Shown here in pieces: positions 51,587 through 59,908 of a stretch of DNA of 64,000 bases; position 1 is the first letter of the stretch; each line of letters starts with the position of its first letter. The stretch covers positions 12,793-76,792 of the forward strand of contig JAZTWP010000051.1 in assembly GCA_045636025.1 (NCBI GenBank). The letters are read 5' to 3'. The translations under genes and the position numbers were made by a program. Source of the DNA: UBA1081 sp045636025. GTDB taxonomy: Bacteria > Bacillota > Clostridia > Oscillospirales > Acutalibacteraceae. Below the pieces are notes generated by a model that did not search any database, had not been told where the DNA came from, and saw only the letters and a list, made by a program, of their open reading frames with translations.

Positions 51587-53557
51587 TTATAAAACTAAAT
51601 AATCATTTGCGGGAATTACAGTTTCTGAACCATCCTTACGGATTATTTTCTTATCTTCATTATTGAAATTCATAACGAAAATACTGTCACCGCGTTTTCT
51701 GACAGATACACCGCAGGGTACAGAAATTTCTGAATCTGACTCAATATTTTCCTTTTCAGCTATCCATCTGCAGAAATCACCTGCAAGGTCATTGTCGTTT
51801 CTGAAAGCGACATAATATGCCTTACCTCGGCCGTATTCGTTTTCGGTAACTGACGGCAACCCTGTATAAAAATCACTCTTGTATTCACCAAGGATTTTTG
51901 AACCCTTTGAATGAATAATATCGCAGACGTGATTAACCTCATATTCCTTGCCGTTGAAAGTTGCTTTGCCTGTCATATTTTCCGGCAGAGAATCGGTTTC
52001 TTCACACCATATGCCAAAGACTTCTTTAAGACCGTTTGCAGGGAAACCGCCGAGATAACATAAATCGTCCTTATCAACAACGGCACTCAGATAAGTCATA
52101 ACAAAATTACCGCCGTTTCTGACGTACTGTTCGATTTTGCTTTCGGTTGCATCTTTCAACATATAAAGGAACGGAGCGACAACTAAATCGTACTTTGAGA
52201 AATCATCATCCATTGATATAACATCGGCAGAAATGCCCATTTCCCAGAATGGTCTGTACCATTTGATGCACTCTGCAAAATAATCTCTGCGTTTGTTATT
52301 GTAACCGCAGAAATGATGCACAGCCCTGCTGTTATCCCAGTCACAGATAATTGCAACCTTACTGTTACAGTAAGAGCCGACAACATTACTGAGTCTTTCA
52401 AGAGCTGCACCGGTAGTTGCAACTTCTCTGAAAACTCTTGTATTTTCATTTCCGCAATGGTCAACTACTGCACCGTGGAATTTTTCGTGACTTCCGCGGC
52501 TTTTTCTCCACTGAAAATACTGAACACTGTCTGCACCGTGAGCAACTGCCTGAATTGCAGTAAGTGTCTGCATTTTAGGTCTCGGTAATTTATTCACATC
52601 GTGCCAGTTTACAAGAGACGGTGTGCTTTCCATCATAAAGAAAGGCTGACCGTTTTTCATTGAACGGAAAGTATCGTGACAGAATGCTGTTTCAACTGCC
52701 GCATCAATATTGCTGTCACTTTCACCGAAGCAGGGATAGTTATCCCATGATACCAGATCAAGATGCTCTGCAAACTTCTGATAATCTATGCCGTTGTACA
52801 TTCTCATAAAATTGGTTGTTACGGGAATGTCGGGTGTGATTTCACGGAGGGGAGCAATCTCATTTTCATAAAAAGAAATGTGACTGTCGGTTACAAATCT
52901 GTCCCAGCACAATTTCATTGCGGAAATATGATTTTCTCCACGGTATTTAGGTGAGTTAATCTGACTCCAGTCGGTGATTCTGTGACTCCAGAAACCGTTC
53001 CACCAGCTGTCGTTGAGTTTTTCAAGGTCATTATCATAATATTCTTTCAGCCAATCTCTGAAAGCATTCTGACAAAGGTCGCAATGACATTCACCGCAAT
53101 ACTCGTTTGATATATGCCACATTTTAAGTGCAGGATGGTTTTTGTATCTTTCTGCAAGGGCACGGTTTATTGCATTTACCTTTTGACGGTAAACGGGAGA
53201 TGTAAGGCAATGATTATGACGGACACCGAAATCGTTTCTGATTCCGTTTTCTTCAACTCTGAGTACTTCGGGATATTTCTGAGAGAGCCATGCAGGTCTT
53301 GCACCTGACGGTGTTGCGAGAATAACGTCGATTCCGTTAGCGTGAAGCTTATCCATCATTTCGTCAAGCCACTTGAAATTGTACACACCTTCCAGTGGCT
53401 CAAGCATTGACCAGGAGAAGATGCCTACAGTTGCACTGTTTATGTGAGCAAGCTTCATAAGACGCATATCTTCGTCTATGATATGGGGAGTTTTAAGCCA
53501 CTGGTCGGGATTATAGTCGCCGCCGTGTACAATATGATTAAAGAATTTTGTTTTCAT
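51587..53557 (-). CDS. Beta-galactosidase, GH42
   Basis: The 656-residue protein has the GH42 three-domain layout: TIM barrel from HGGDYNPDQW, the acid/base Glu in WHISNEYCGECHCDLC with its zinc-binding Cys cluster, the nucleophile Glu in MMESTPSLVNW, then a trimerisation domain and a small beta domain. It has no signal peptide and acts in the cytosol on short galactosides. It starts after GAGGTGG. Its promoter is cassette R3 and its terminator R2, so it is transcribed alone. Confidence 0.95.
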   Translation of the reverse strand: MKTKFFNHIVHGGDYNPDQWLKTPHIIDEDMRLMKLAHINSATVGIFSWSMLEPLEGVYNFKWLDEMMDKLHANGIDVILATPSGARPAWLSQKYPEVLRVEENGIRNDFGVRHNHCLTSPVYRQKVNAINRALAERYKNHPALKMWHISNEYCGECHCDLCQNAFRDWLKEYYDNDLEKLNDSWWNGFWSHRITDWSQINSPKYRGENHISAMKLCWDRFVTDSHISFYENEIAPLREITPDIPVTTNFMRMYNGIDYQKFAEHLDLVSWDNYPCFGESDSNIDAAVETAFCHDTFRSMKNGQPFFMMESTPSLVNWHDVNKLPRPKMQTLTAIQAVAHGADSVQYFQWRKSRGSHEKFHGAVVDHCGNENTRVFREVATTGAALERLSNVVGSYCNSKVAIICDWDNSRAVHHFCGYNNKRRDYFAECIKWYRPFWEMGISADVISMDDDFSKYDLVVAPFLYMLKDATESKIEQYVRNGGNFVMTYLSAVVDKDDLCYLGGFPANGLKEVFGIWCEETDSLPENMTGKATFNGKEYEVNHVCDIIHSKGSKILGEYKSDFYTGLPSVTENEYGRGKAYYVAFRNDNDLAGDFCRWIAEKENIESDSEISVPCGVSVRKRGDSIFVMNFNNEDKKIIRKDGSETVIPANDYLVL

Positions 53558-53590
53558 TATGCCACCTCTGAAAATTCAGTTTGTAAGTAT

Positions 53591-53656
53591 GATTATATCA
53601 CACCATTGCCACACAATTCAATCTCAAAAACAAAAACTGCCCTCGGGTGAGAGCAG
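53591..53656 (-). repeat. Terminator-promoter cassette R3
   Basis: The hairpin with T run ends the HTH gene on the minus strand; TTGAAT-18 bp-TATAAT (53592-53621) then drives GH42. It matches R4 at 65 of 66 positions. Confidence 0.85.
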
Positions 53657-53709
53657 CTGAAAATATTCAGTTGGGCAATTTGGAATTTGTCTCTCCGTCA
53701 AACTGAAAT

Positions 53710-54318
53710 TTATCTTTTGTTTAGTTTTTTGCACCAAGTCCATTTACCACATTTAGGACACTTCAATAATCTTTTTGTTGGCGTTTGCATCAACAAGGTA
53801 ATCTCTTTGTAGTTAGGAACAAACATATGTTGACATTTCTTACATTCATAATAACCTGTTTCTACCTTGAATTTAAGGGCAACAATGCAAGGAATTATAA
53901 ATAGTATAACAGACACTATTATTAAAAAACTTTGAAATGGGCATTCAGGGATAAGGAGTGATATTAAAGTTATCAGACAAATAAGTGCAATCAGGCTTGT
54001 TGTGAAAATCACACAAGCGGAATGCAGTAGTCGCTTATGATATCTTTCCTCGTTTTTTGCCATCTGAAAAATCAGTTCATTTAACTGTTCACTCTTTTGC
54101 TCCATATCAATCATTTCCCCATATAATAATTCATTTACCATGATTCCAAGCGTATCACAAAGGTTGAGCATAATATCAACATCGGGCATTGCTTTGCCTG
54201 TTTCCCATTTGGATATTGCTCTGTCGGTTATACCCAATTTTTCTGCCAACTGTGCCTGTGTAAGATTTTTCTTTTTTCTGCACTCGGCAATAAACTTTCC
54301 TACTTTGATTTGGTCCAT
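53710..54318 (-). CDS. XRE-type regulator with two membrane spans and zinc ribbon
   Basis: The 202-residue protein has an N-terminal XRE helix-turn-helix (KKNLTQAQLAEKLGITDRAISKWETGK), a short linker, two hydrophobic spans at about 98-122 and 128-148, and a C-terminal zinc-ribbon-like pair YYECKKCQHMF...LLKCPKCGKWTWCKK. It is a membrane-attached DNA-binding protein of a kind common in Firmicutes; its target is unknown. It is bounded by cassettes R3 and R4, which differ by a single base. Confidence 0.88.
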   Translation of the reverse strand: MDQIKVGKFIAECRKKKNLTQAQLAEKLGITDRAISKWETGKAMPDVDIMLNLCDTLGIMVNELLYGEMIDMEQKSEQLNELIFQMAKNEERYHKRLLHSACVIFTTSLIALICLITLISLLIPECPFQSFLIIVSVILFIIPCIVALKFKVETGYYECKKCQHMFVPNYKEITLLMQTPTKRLLKCPKCGKWTWCKKLNKR

Positions 54319-54444
54319 AGGCTACCTCCTTTTACTTTAATTGTAGTGCCTTTTAAGGAAAACAACACGAACCAATGGTTGAAAGGGGAGATATCAACCA
54401 TTGGTAGAGTGAAAATCAACCGTCAAATTCTTGTTTGTCAATCT

Positions 54445-54510
54445 GATTATATCACACCATTGCCACACAATTCAATCTCAAAAACAAAAACTGCCCTCGG
54501 GGGAGAGCAG
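54445..54510 (-). repeat. Terminator-promoter cassette R4
   Basis: The hairpin ends the oxidoreductase gene (stop 54519), and TTGAAT-18 bp-TATAAT (54446-54475) lies ahead of the HTH gene start at 54318. Confidence 0.85.
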
Positions 54511-54518
54511 TCTGTAAT

Positions 54519-55712
54519 TCAGATGTCGTATTTATCTGCGTCATATTTTGTGCAGGGATAGTTTGCAACACCGTTTTCATCCGGGAAAGGTGAAAGATTG
54601 TCGTTTTCGTAAAGCTTTCTTTCTTCTTCTTTTGAGAAATCGGGAATCTTGTATTCAGCACCGTTATGAAGGCTGCTTCTCCAGCCGAGAATTGCAACAG
54701 CACTCATTGCGCAGGAACGGTATGCATTGAAATAGGGCTGTCTGCCTTCGAGAATACAACTGATAAATTCGTGACCGACGTAATAGTCACCGCCTGAGTG
54801 TCCGCACTGACCTGCTTTGTCTTTATCAAAGGGGAATCCGACGGTTGAAACCTTTTCTTTTTCAGCACCCTCGGGGATTTCCCAATCGTTATAAACAAGG
54901 CGGATTTTACCCTCATCACCTCTTACGGTTTCTGCGCTGCCCTTTGCGCAGGCGAAACGGTACCAGTTACCGTGACCGCCGAACTTTGCCCAGCCGGTGA
55001 TTCTTGCAACAGCACCTCTGCTCATTGTGCAGAGCATAATTGATGCAACGTCTTTGATGGGTTCGCCTTCACGTTCCTGACGCATACCGTCTGTATAAAT
55101 GCTTCGTGCATTGACAGAAACGGGAATGTCATTTGTAACTCTCATAAGAGGTGCAAATGAATGGCTCAGATAGAATCCTGAAGGCATAAGAGCACGCCAA
55201 TGGGTTGTTGTGGGAGTGTAATGAACATATTCCTCATGGCTCATGGGATGAACATATTCACCCTCGCAGTAAAGAGCTTCACCGAGTGAACCTTCCTTAT
55301 ATATTTCAGTAAGCTTACTGATAACTGCAAAATAAGCATAGTTTTCTGCGAGCATATAGATTGCACCGCTGTTTTCGGACGCACGGCAAATCTGAACGCA
55401 TTCTGCCATTGTTACTGCAGGCATTGTTTCGCTGAGAACATGAATGCCCTTTTCAAGAGCGATAACTGCATATTTTGCGTGCTGATGGAAGAAGTTGGTA
55501 AGAACAACGGCATCCATACCGCTATCGATGAATTCGTCAAAATCTTTATAATACTTTGTTTCTTCGCAGCAAAACGGCTTGATGTTTTCATAAGTTGATT
55601 CATCATAATCGCAGACTGCGCTGATATATGCTTTGTCTGTCAGAGTAAGACCCTGAGCAAGGCCACGACCTCTTCTTGCACCGAAAACACCGATTTTAAG
55701 TTTCTTATCCAT
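54519..55712 (-). CDS. Gfo/Idh/MocA family oxidoreductase
   Basis: The 397-residue protein has a Rossmann start (KIGVFGARRGRGLAQGL), the DAVVLTNFFHQHAKYAVIALEKGIHVLSE segment with the family's conserved E, and a C-terminal alpha/beta substrate domain with the catalytic-type His region HPMSHEEYVHY. Such enzymes oxidise or reduce sugars, inositols or sugar acids with NAD(P). It follows a second oxidoreductase of the same superfamily by 17 nt, so the pair probably acts in one pathway. The start follows CGGAGG. Confidence 0.9.
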   Translation of the reverse strand: MDKKLKIGVFGARRGRGLAQGLTLTDKAYISAVCDYDESTYENIKPFCCEETKYYKDFDEFIDSGMDAVVLTNFFHQHAKYAVIALEKGIHVLSETMPAVTMAECVQICRASENSGAIYMLAENYAYFAVISKLTEIYKEGSLGEALYCEGEYVHPMSHEEYVHYTPTTTHWRALMPSGFYLSHSFAPLMRVTNDIPVSVNARSIYTDGMRQEREGEPIKDVASIMLCTMSRGAVARITGWAKFGGHGNWYRFACAKGSAETVRGDEGKIRLVYNDWEIPEGAEKEKVSTVGFPFDKDKAGQCGHSGGDYYVGHEFISCILEGRQPYFNAYRSCAMSAVAILGWRSSLHNGAEYKIPDFSKEEERKLYENDNLSPFPDENGVANYPCTKYDADKYDI

Positions 55713-55729
55713 AAGGAATAACCTCCGTT

Positions 55730-56980
55730 TTATTCAAAAAAATCGTTACAAACTTCATCAAGACAGAAAATACCGCGTCTGTAATCTTCTCTGTCAATCC
55801 ACATGCCGTTGGTGAAATCGGGGAATGCGACAGGTGCGCTTCCGAGTGCAATTGACTGCTCTGAAAGACAAGTGACAGCCATCATAACAGCGGTATCATA
55901 AACATCAATGGGGGGAGCGGCATCGAGTCTTACGCTCTCTGCAAATGCGCTCAGAACAAGGAAGTCCATACCGCCGTGACCGCCGTGAACGCCCTCTGTC
56001 TGATATTTTTTCCAGAGCGGATGTTCATATTTGTCACGATATGCTTCAAAATCTTCGGGATGGTGCATCCAATCGCCTTCAACGTGCTGTGTCTGACCTT
56101 CAAGATAAATTGAATTACCGTCTTCCATATAGATACCCTTTGTACCCTGAACACGATATGCTCTTGAATAGTGACGGGGAAGTGAGCAGTCGTGAGTAAG
56201 AACAACAGTTTCTCCGTTTGCAGTTTTAAGCATTGTTGTTACGATATCACCCTGATTGAAATCGTAATCTGCAAGGTCGTAATCTTCGCCCTTGTTCTTC
56301 TTTATCCATTCGTTAAGTCCCTTTGACTTACTTGCCATTGAAACGAGTGAAACAAAACGGTTGCCTCTGTTTATGCCGAGAACTTTCTGAATGGGGCCCA
56401 GCTGATGGGTGGGATAAAGCTCACCGTTACGATGCTGGAAGTTGAAGAGTCTGCCGTGTCTGTTTTCTCTGCCGAGAGAAATTTCATCACGCAGGTCGTG
56501 CTGATATCCGCCCTGAAGATGAATCAGTTCACCGAAAATACCCTGCTTTACCATATTGAAAATAGCCATTTCGTTTCTGTCGTAACAGCAGTTTTCAAGC
56601 AACATGCAGAATTTACCTGTTTCTTCGCTTGTACGGACAAGCTGCCAGCATTCTTCAATGCTTGCTGCACCGCCTACTTCCATTGCAACGTGCTTGCCGG
56701 CTTTCATTGCATCAATTGCAATTCTTGAATGTGTAATCCATGTTGTTGCACAGTAAATTGCGTCGATATCATCTCTTGCGAGAAGTTCTTTATAATCAAG
56801 ATATACCTGAGGCTCTGTGCCTGTTTTTTTCTTGACGATTTCAGCACCGTGCTGAGCTCTGTCCTCATATTTATCACAAACTGCAGGCACTCTTACGCCT
56901 TCGCAGTCAAGAAGCTCACCGAGCATACCGGAACCTCTGCCGCTCAGACCGATAATACCTATGTTTACAAATTCTTTCAT
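55730..56980 (-). CDS. Gfo/Idh/MocA family protein, GH109-like
   Basis: The 416-residue protein has an NAD-binding start (IGIIGLSGRGSGML), AGKHVAMEVGGAASIEECW, and the GH109-type features MLLENCCYDRNEMAIFNMV and NGELYPTHQLGPIQKVLGINRG. GH109 enzymes cleave alpha-N-acetylgalactosaminides with a tightly bound NAD+ through an oxidation-elimination mechanism. The match by motif is good but specificity is uncertain. No signal peptide is seen, so it is cytosolic here. It starts after AGAGGT and leads the second oxidoreductase gene. Confidence 0.85.
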   Translation of the reverse strand: MKEFVNIGIIGLSGRGSGMLGELLDCEGVRVPAVCDKYEDRAQHGAEIVKKKTGTEPQVYLDYKELLARDDIDAIYCATTWITHSRIAIDAMKAGKHVAMEVGGAASIEECWQLVRTSEETGKFCMLLENCCYDRNEMAIFNMVKQGIFGELIHLQGGYQHDLRDEISLGRENRHGRLFNFQHRNGELYPTHQLGPIQKVLGINRGNRFVSLVSMASKSKGLNEWIKKNKGEDYDLADYDFNQGDIVTTMLKTANGETVVLTHDCSLPRHYSRAYRVQGTKGIYMEDGNSIYLEGQTQHVEGDWMHHPEDFEAYRDKYEHPLWKKYQTEGVHGGHGGMDFLVLSAFAESVRLDAAPPIDVYDTAVMMAVTCLSEQSIALGSAPVAFPDFTNGMWIDREDYRRGIFCLDEVCNDFFE

Positions 56981-57007
56981 AAATAATACCTCTTACAGAA
57001 AAAAATT

Positions 57008-57030
57008 AACCGCTGAATTGCTCAGCGGTT
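57008..57030 (-). terminator. Terminator of the SGNH hydrolase gene, overlapping a promoter
   Basis: On the minus strand AACCGCTGA and TCAGCGGTT pair across five bases and are followed by AATTTTTTT. The upstream arm contains the predicted start site of the next promoter. Confidence 0.8.
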
Positions 57031-57032
57031 TT

Positions 57033-57061
57033 ATTATAAAAGATTAGTAAAAATAATGCAA
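57033..57061 (-). promoter_or_regulatory. Promoter of the GH109-like/oxidoreductase pair
   Basis: On the minus strand TTGCAT, a 17-bp spacer and TATAAT lie between the SGNH stop codon and its terminator. Initiation about seven bases on would fall inside the terminator's first arm. Confidence 0.65.
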
Positions 57062-57066
57062 CAGTA

Positions 57067-57708
57067 TTATTTGAATTTATAATCAATTATTTTGACAGAG
57101 TTTTTCAATTCATCTTTGATTACCTGATGTCCCGCTGAGGTGGGGTGAATTCCGTCAACGCTCCAATACCTTGTGTCGCCGTCAGCGGAAAGCTTATCAA
57201 ACTCTGCCTGAAGCGGAACAAACGCAAAAGAGAACTCATCTGCAATCTCTTTTGAAATTTCCGCCAGCTTTCTGACCTCGGAATTAAAGTTATCCCATAA
57301 TTTTTCCGTGGCAGTCCCTTGCAGAACAAACGGTTCAAGAATGATTATTTCAATTTCAGGTAAAGCTTCTTTTATTTCTTCAATAAGCAGCTTATAAATC
57401 ATTCTGAATTTTTCCGGCCTGACACCGCAATTCATGGTCAGTTCGTGAGAAACATCGTTGACACCGATGAGGATTGACATATAATCTGGTTTCAGATTGA
57501 TGATATCTTCTTTGATTCTTGCGTACACATCGGTGATTCTGTCACCGCTTTTGCCGCGATTAATGAATTTTATTTTGCCTTTGCAGTTTTTTTCAATTTC
57601 AGCGGCAAGAAGAAATGCATATCCGCATCCCAAACCGAAATTATCCTGATTTTCATCATCTCTGTTTGCATCTGTTATTGAATCGCCCTGAAATAAAAAT
57701 GTTTTCAT
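57067..57708 (-). CDS. SGNH/GDSL hydrolase
   Basis: The 213-residue protein shows the four SGNH blocks: FQGDSITD (catalytic Ser), NRGKSGDRITD (Gly), LIGVNDVS (Asn) and VDGIHPTSAGH (Asp and His). It is a cytosolic esterase, likely a deacetylase for acetylated sugars or oligosaccharides given its glycan-related neighbours (inference). The start follows CGGAGA, with cassette R5 as promoter. Confidence 0.93.
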   Translation of the reverse strand: MKTFLFQGDSITDANRDDENQDNFGLGCGYAFLLAAEIEKNCKGKIKFINRGKSGDRITDVYARIKEDIINLKPDYMSILIGVNDVSHELTMNCGVRPEKFRMIYKLLIEEIKEALPEIEIIILEPFVLQGTATEKLWDNFNSEVRKLAEISKEIADEFSFAFVPLQAEFDKLSADGDTRYWSVDGIHPTSAGHQVIKDELKNSVKIIDYKFK

Positions 57709-57754
57709 ATTAAAATCTCCGTATGTTAAATTGATTTTTGTCAGTTTTCAATCC

Positions 57755-57816
57755 GATTATATCACAAAATTACCACACAATTCAATTTCAAAAAAACTGC
57801 CCTCGAATGAGAGAAG
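57755..57816 (-). repeat. Terminator-promoter cassette R5
   Basis: The minus-strand hairpin (slightly diverged, CTTCTCTC...GAGGGCAG) ends the beta-lactamase-family gene; TTGAAT-18 bp-TATAAT (57756-57785) drives the SGNH gene. Confidence 0.8.
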
Positions 57817-57879
57817 CTCAGAATATTCAGTCAGATAAATTGAAATTTGTTTTATTATATCTTTTGATTACGAATTTCT

Positions 57880-58905
57880 TCAGAATATGATTTTCTGAAA
57901 ATCATTTTTAATTGCTTTATGAATGTCAGTTCGCATTTTAATAACTTCTTCGTAGTTATCTTTTCCGGAATTCTTTATGGTTGATATTGTCGCATCGGAA
58001 AGTATAATTACATAAAGTCCGCTTTTGGGGTCAATAAAAAAGCTTTGCCCTGTGTGACCACAATGACCAAAACTTCCGGCAGGAAACAAACCGCCTGTTT
58101 GTTTGTAACGGTCATCAACATACAAAAAACCTAATCCTCTCGATTCTGAAAGTTGTGGGGTGTGGTTTTTTATAGCTTGGTTAAAAATTTTTTTACTTAT
58201 AACAGGTTGACCTTCCGCAAGAAGCATCTGAATATAATTTGTCAAATCACTCACATTTGAAAAGACACCGGCATTTCCGGCAATACCTCCGAGATGTCTG
58301 CTGTTTTCATCATTTACAACACCAATATCACAATCTGATATATTATTGTTTACAATGTTGCTTTTATCGCAAGGACAAAAGGTTGTTTTTTTCATATTAA
58401 GAGGATTACAGACAAGGTTATGGAATAAGATGTCCAGACGTTCTCCGAATACCTTTTCTATAATTTTTCCAAGCAATATAAAACCCTGACAGTTATATAT
58501 TACTTCACTTCCAAGTGGTATTTCATAAGGAATACTCAATATGTAATCTGCAATATTGTCATAATTGTTGCACGGAATATTCAATCCTTTTGGAGAACTT
58601 CCTATAGTGTGAGTCAGCAAGTGAAAAATTGTCATATTCTGCTTATCGCTATTGTTATCAAAGAACTTTGTTACACTTGTATTCAAATCAAGTAAACCTT
58701 TATCAATAGCAATGAGGCAAAGAGTTGTTGTAGCTAAAATTTTGGTTATGGATGCCATATCAAAAAGTGTAAATTCATCAATTATTTCTTTTTCTGAACG
58801 ATAGCTTTCGTATAAAGTTGTGTTTCCTTTTCCTATTTTTATTGCTATATTTGAAGCTGCTTTATCAGAAAAAATTGCATCTATATATTGTTCCAGATTA
58901 TTCAT
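57880..58905 (-). CDS. Serine hydrolase, beta-lactamase/class C family
   Basis: The 341-residue protein has the penicillin-recognising fold motifs: SITK (Ser-x-x-Lys) near residue 52 in FDMASITKILATTT, the YNC tyrosine near 140 and HTG near 280 in GHCGHTGQSFF. No signal peptide is seen, so it is probably a cytosolic esterase or amidohydrolase rather than a secreted beta-lactamase. AT-rich codons resemble those of the subtilase region. It starts after AAAGAGATG. An imperfect palindrome (GTAAATCA/TGATTTAC) lies upstream at about 58990. Confidence 0.9.
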   Translation of the reverse strand: MNNLEQYIDAIFSDKAASNIAIKIGKGNTTLYESYRSEKEIIDEFTLFDMASITKILATTTLCLIAIDKGLLDLNTSVTKFFDNNSDKQNMTIFHLLTHTIGSSPKGLNIPCNNYDNIADYILSIPYEIPLGSEVIYNCQGFILLGKIIEKVFGERLDILFHNLVCNPLNMKKTTFCPCDKSNIVNNNISDCDIGVVNDENSRHLGGIAGNAGVFSNVSDLTNYIQMLLAEGQPVISKKIFNQAIKNHTPQLSESRGLGFLYVDDRYKQTGGLFPAGSFGHCGHTGQSFFIDPKSGLYVIILSDATISTIKNSGKDNYEEVIKMRTDIHKAIKNDFQKIIF

Positions 58906-59059
58906 TTTTCATCTCTTTTCTTTAATAAAAGATTTGATACATATAATTTAACTTTTGATTTTGTCAGTAGGCATAATCGTATAAATTTAACGTAAATCAT
59001 CAGGGTGGGTTGATTTACTATATTTACAAATTCTTATTTATCAAACTCATTCCTGATTA

Positions 59060-59650
59060 TCATATAAATACAAAAGGTATTCCGATAAGCAGACCGCCGA
59101 CACAACCGGAGATGTGCTCACATGCGGTTGCCTTTCCTGCGAACATTCCGCTTATTGTATAAAGTGCGAGTGCAACAAGAAAAACGGGGTGTACATCCGA
59201 GAACAAAACCGTACCGTTTTTAACGGCAAGCAGTATAAACACCGCAATCAATCCGTAAATTCCTGTTGATGCGCCTTCGCCCTCATTCAGTCTGTAAACA
59301 AAAGCCATAAATAATCCCGAAACCAGTACGGAAATCAAAAAGCAAAGTGCTGTTTTTGCTGAGCCGAGCTGTGACTCAACGGCAAATCCGACAATAAGAA
59401 GAGCAATCAGGTTCAGCGAAATATGCATCACACCTACATGAAGGAGTGAGGAAGAAATCATACGCCAGAGCTGACCTTTTTTTATTTTACTTTCAGACAG
59501 ACGCAGAGCATTGTTTATGTATCCTTTATTATGTCCCGTCAACCACTTTTGTTTGGGTGTTATTTTTTCTGTCTTGGGGATAAATATAAAGGTATCAAGT
59601 ATATAAACCGCAAAAATAACAAAACAGAATACAAGTGTAAAATAAGGCAT
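59060..59650 (-). CDS. Rhomboid-family intramembrane serine protease
   Basis: The protein has about six membrane spans and the rhomboid motifs GQLWRMISSSLLHVGVMHISLNLIALLIVG, GEGASTGIYGLIA with the catalytic Ser, and EHISGCVGGLLIG with the catalytic His. It would cut other membrane proteins within the bilayer. The ATG at 59650 (196 residues) is chosen because a longer frame to 59710 would begin upstream of the transcription start predicted in cassette R6. Confidence 0.85.
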   Translation of the reverse strand: MPYFTLVFCFVIFAVYILDTFIFIPKTEKITPKQKWLTGHNKGYINNALRLSESKIKKGQLWRMISSSLLHVGVMHISLNLIALLIVGFAVESQLGSAKTALCFLISVLVSGLFMAFVYRLNEGEGASTGIYGLIAVFILLAVKNGTVLFSDVHPVFLVALALYTISGMFAGKATACEHISGCVGGLLIGIPFVFI

Positions 59651-59695
59651 ATTCTCTACATCCAATCTGACATACAAATTTTTATTTGTAAATCT

Positions 59696-59755
59696 GATTA
59701 TATCACACAATTACCACACAATTCAATCAAAAAAACTGCCCTCGGATGAGAGCAG
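59696..59755 (-). repeat. Terminator-promoter cassette R6
   Basis: The minus-strand hairpin CTGCTCTC-ATCC-GAGGGCAG with seven T ends the GH106-like gene; TTGAAT-18 bp-TATAAT (59697-59726) drives the rhomboid gene. About 40 bp beyond the hairpin are also shared with R3 and R5 (a GAATATT/AATATTC tract and CAATTTG). Confidence 0.85.
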
Positions 59756-59793
59756 CTCAAAATATTCAGTTCGGCAAATTGAAATTTGTCATT

Positions 59794-59908
59794 CAAGTTA
59801 GGAGTGCGGAGTTAGGAGTATCGGAAGTGCTACGCACTTATTCCGCTCCGCTCTATATAAATGGGTTTAAGGGGCTTTCCCCTTCCTCAACTCCTCACTT
59901 CACACTTC
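59794..59908. repeat. Intergenic repeat, inverted relative to 42636-42703
   Basis: This stretch carries the same order of blocks as the earlier repeat, on the other strand: TTAGGAGT tracts, GAAGTGCTACGCACTTATTCCG and GCTCTATAT. It holds no gene. Confidence 0.6.

Noticed and set aside
59651..59710. Longer rhomboid start at 59710
   Set aside because: It overlaps the -10 box of cassette R6 and would lie upstream of the predicted transcript start, so the ATG at 59650 is more likely.
53444..59749. Repeated short plus-strand peptides with a shared DYIT-LPHNSI-KTALG ending at 53444-53650, 54310-54561 and 59531-59749
   Set aside because: They look like a conserved small protein, but each is only the reverse strand of a terminator-promoter cassette. 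They have no ribosome binding site, and the shared ending is the cassette itself.
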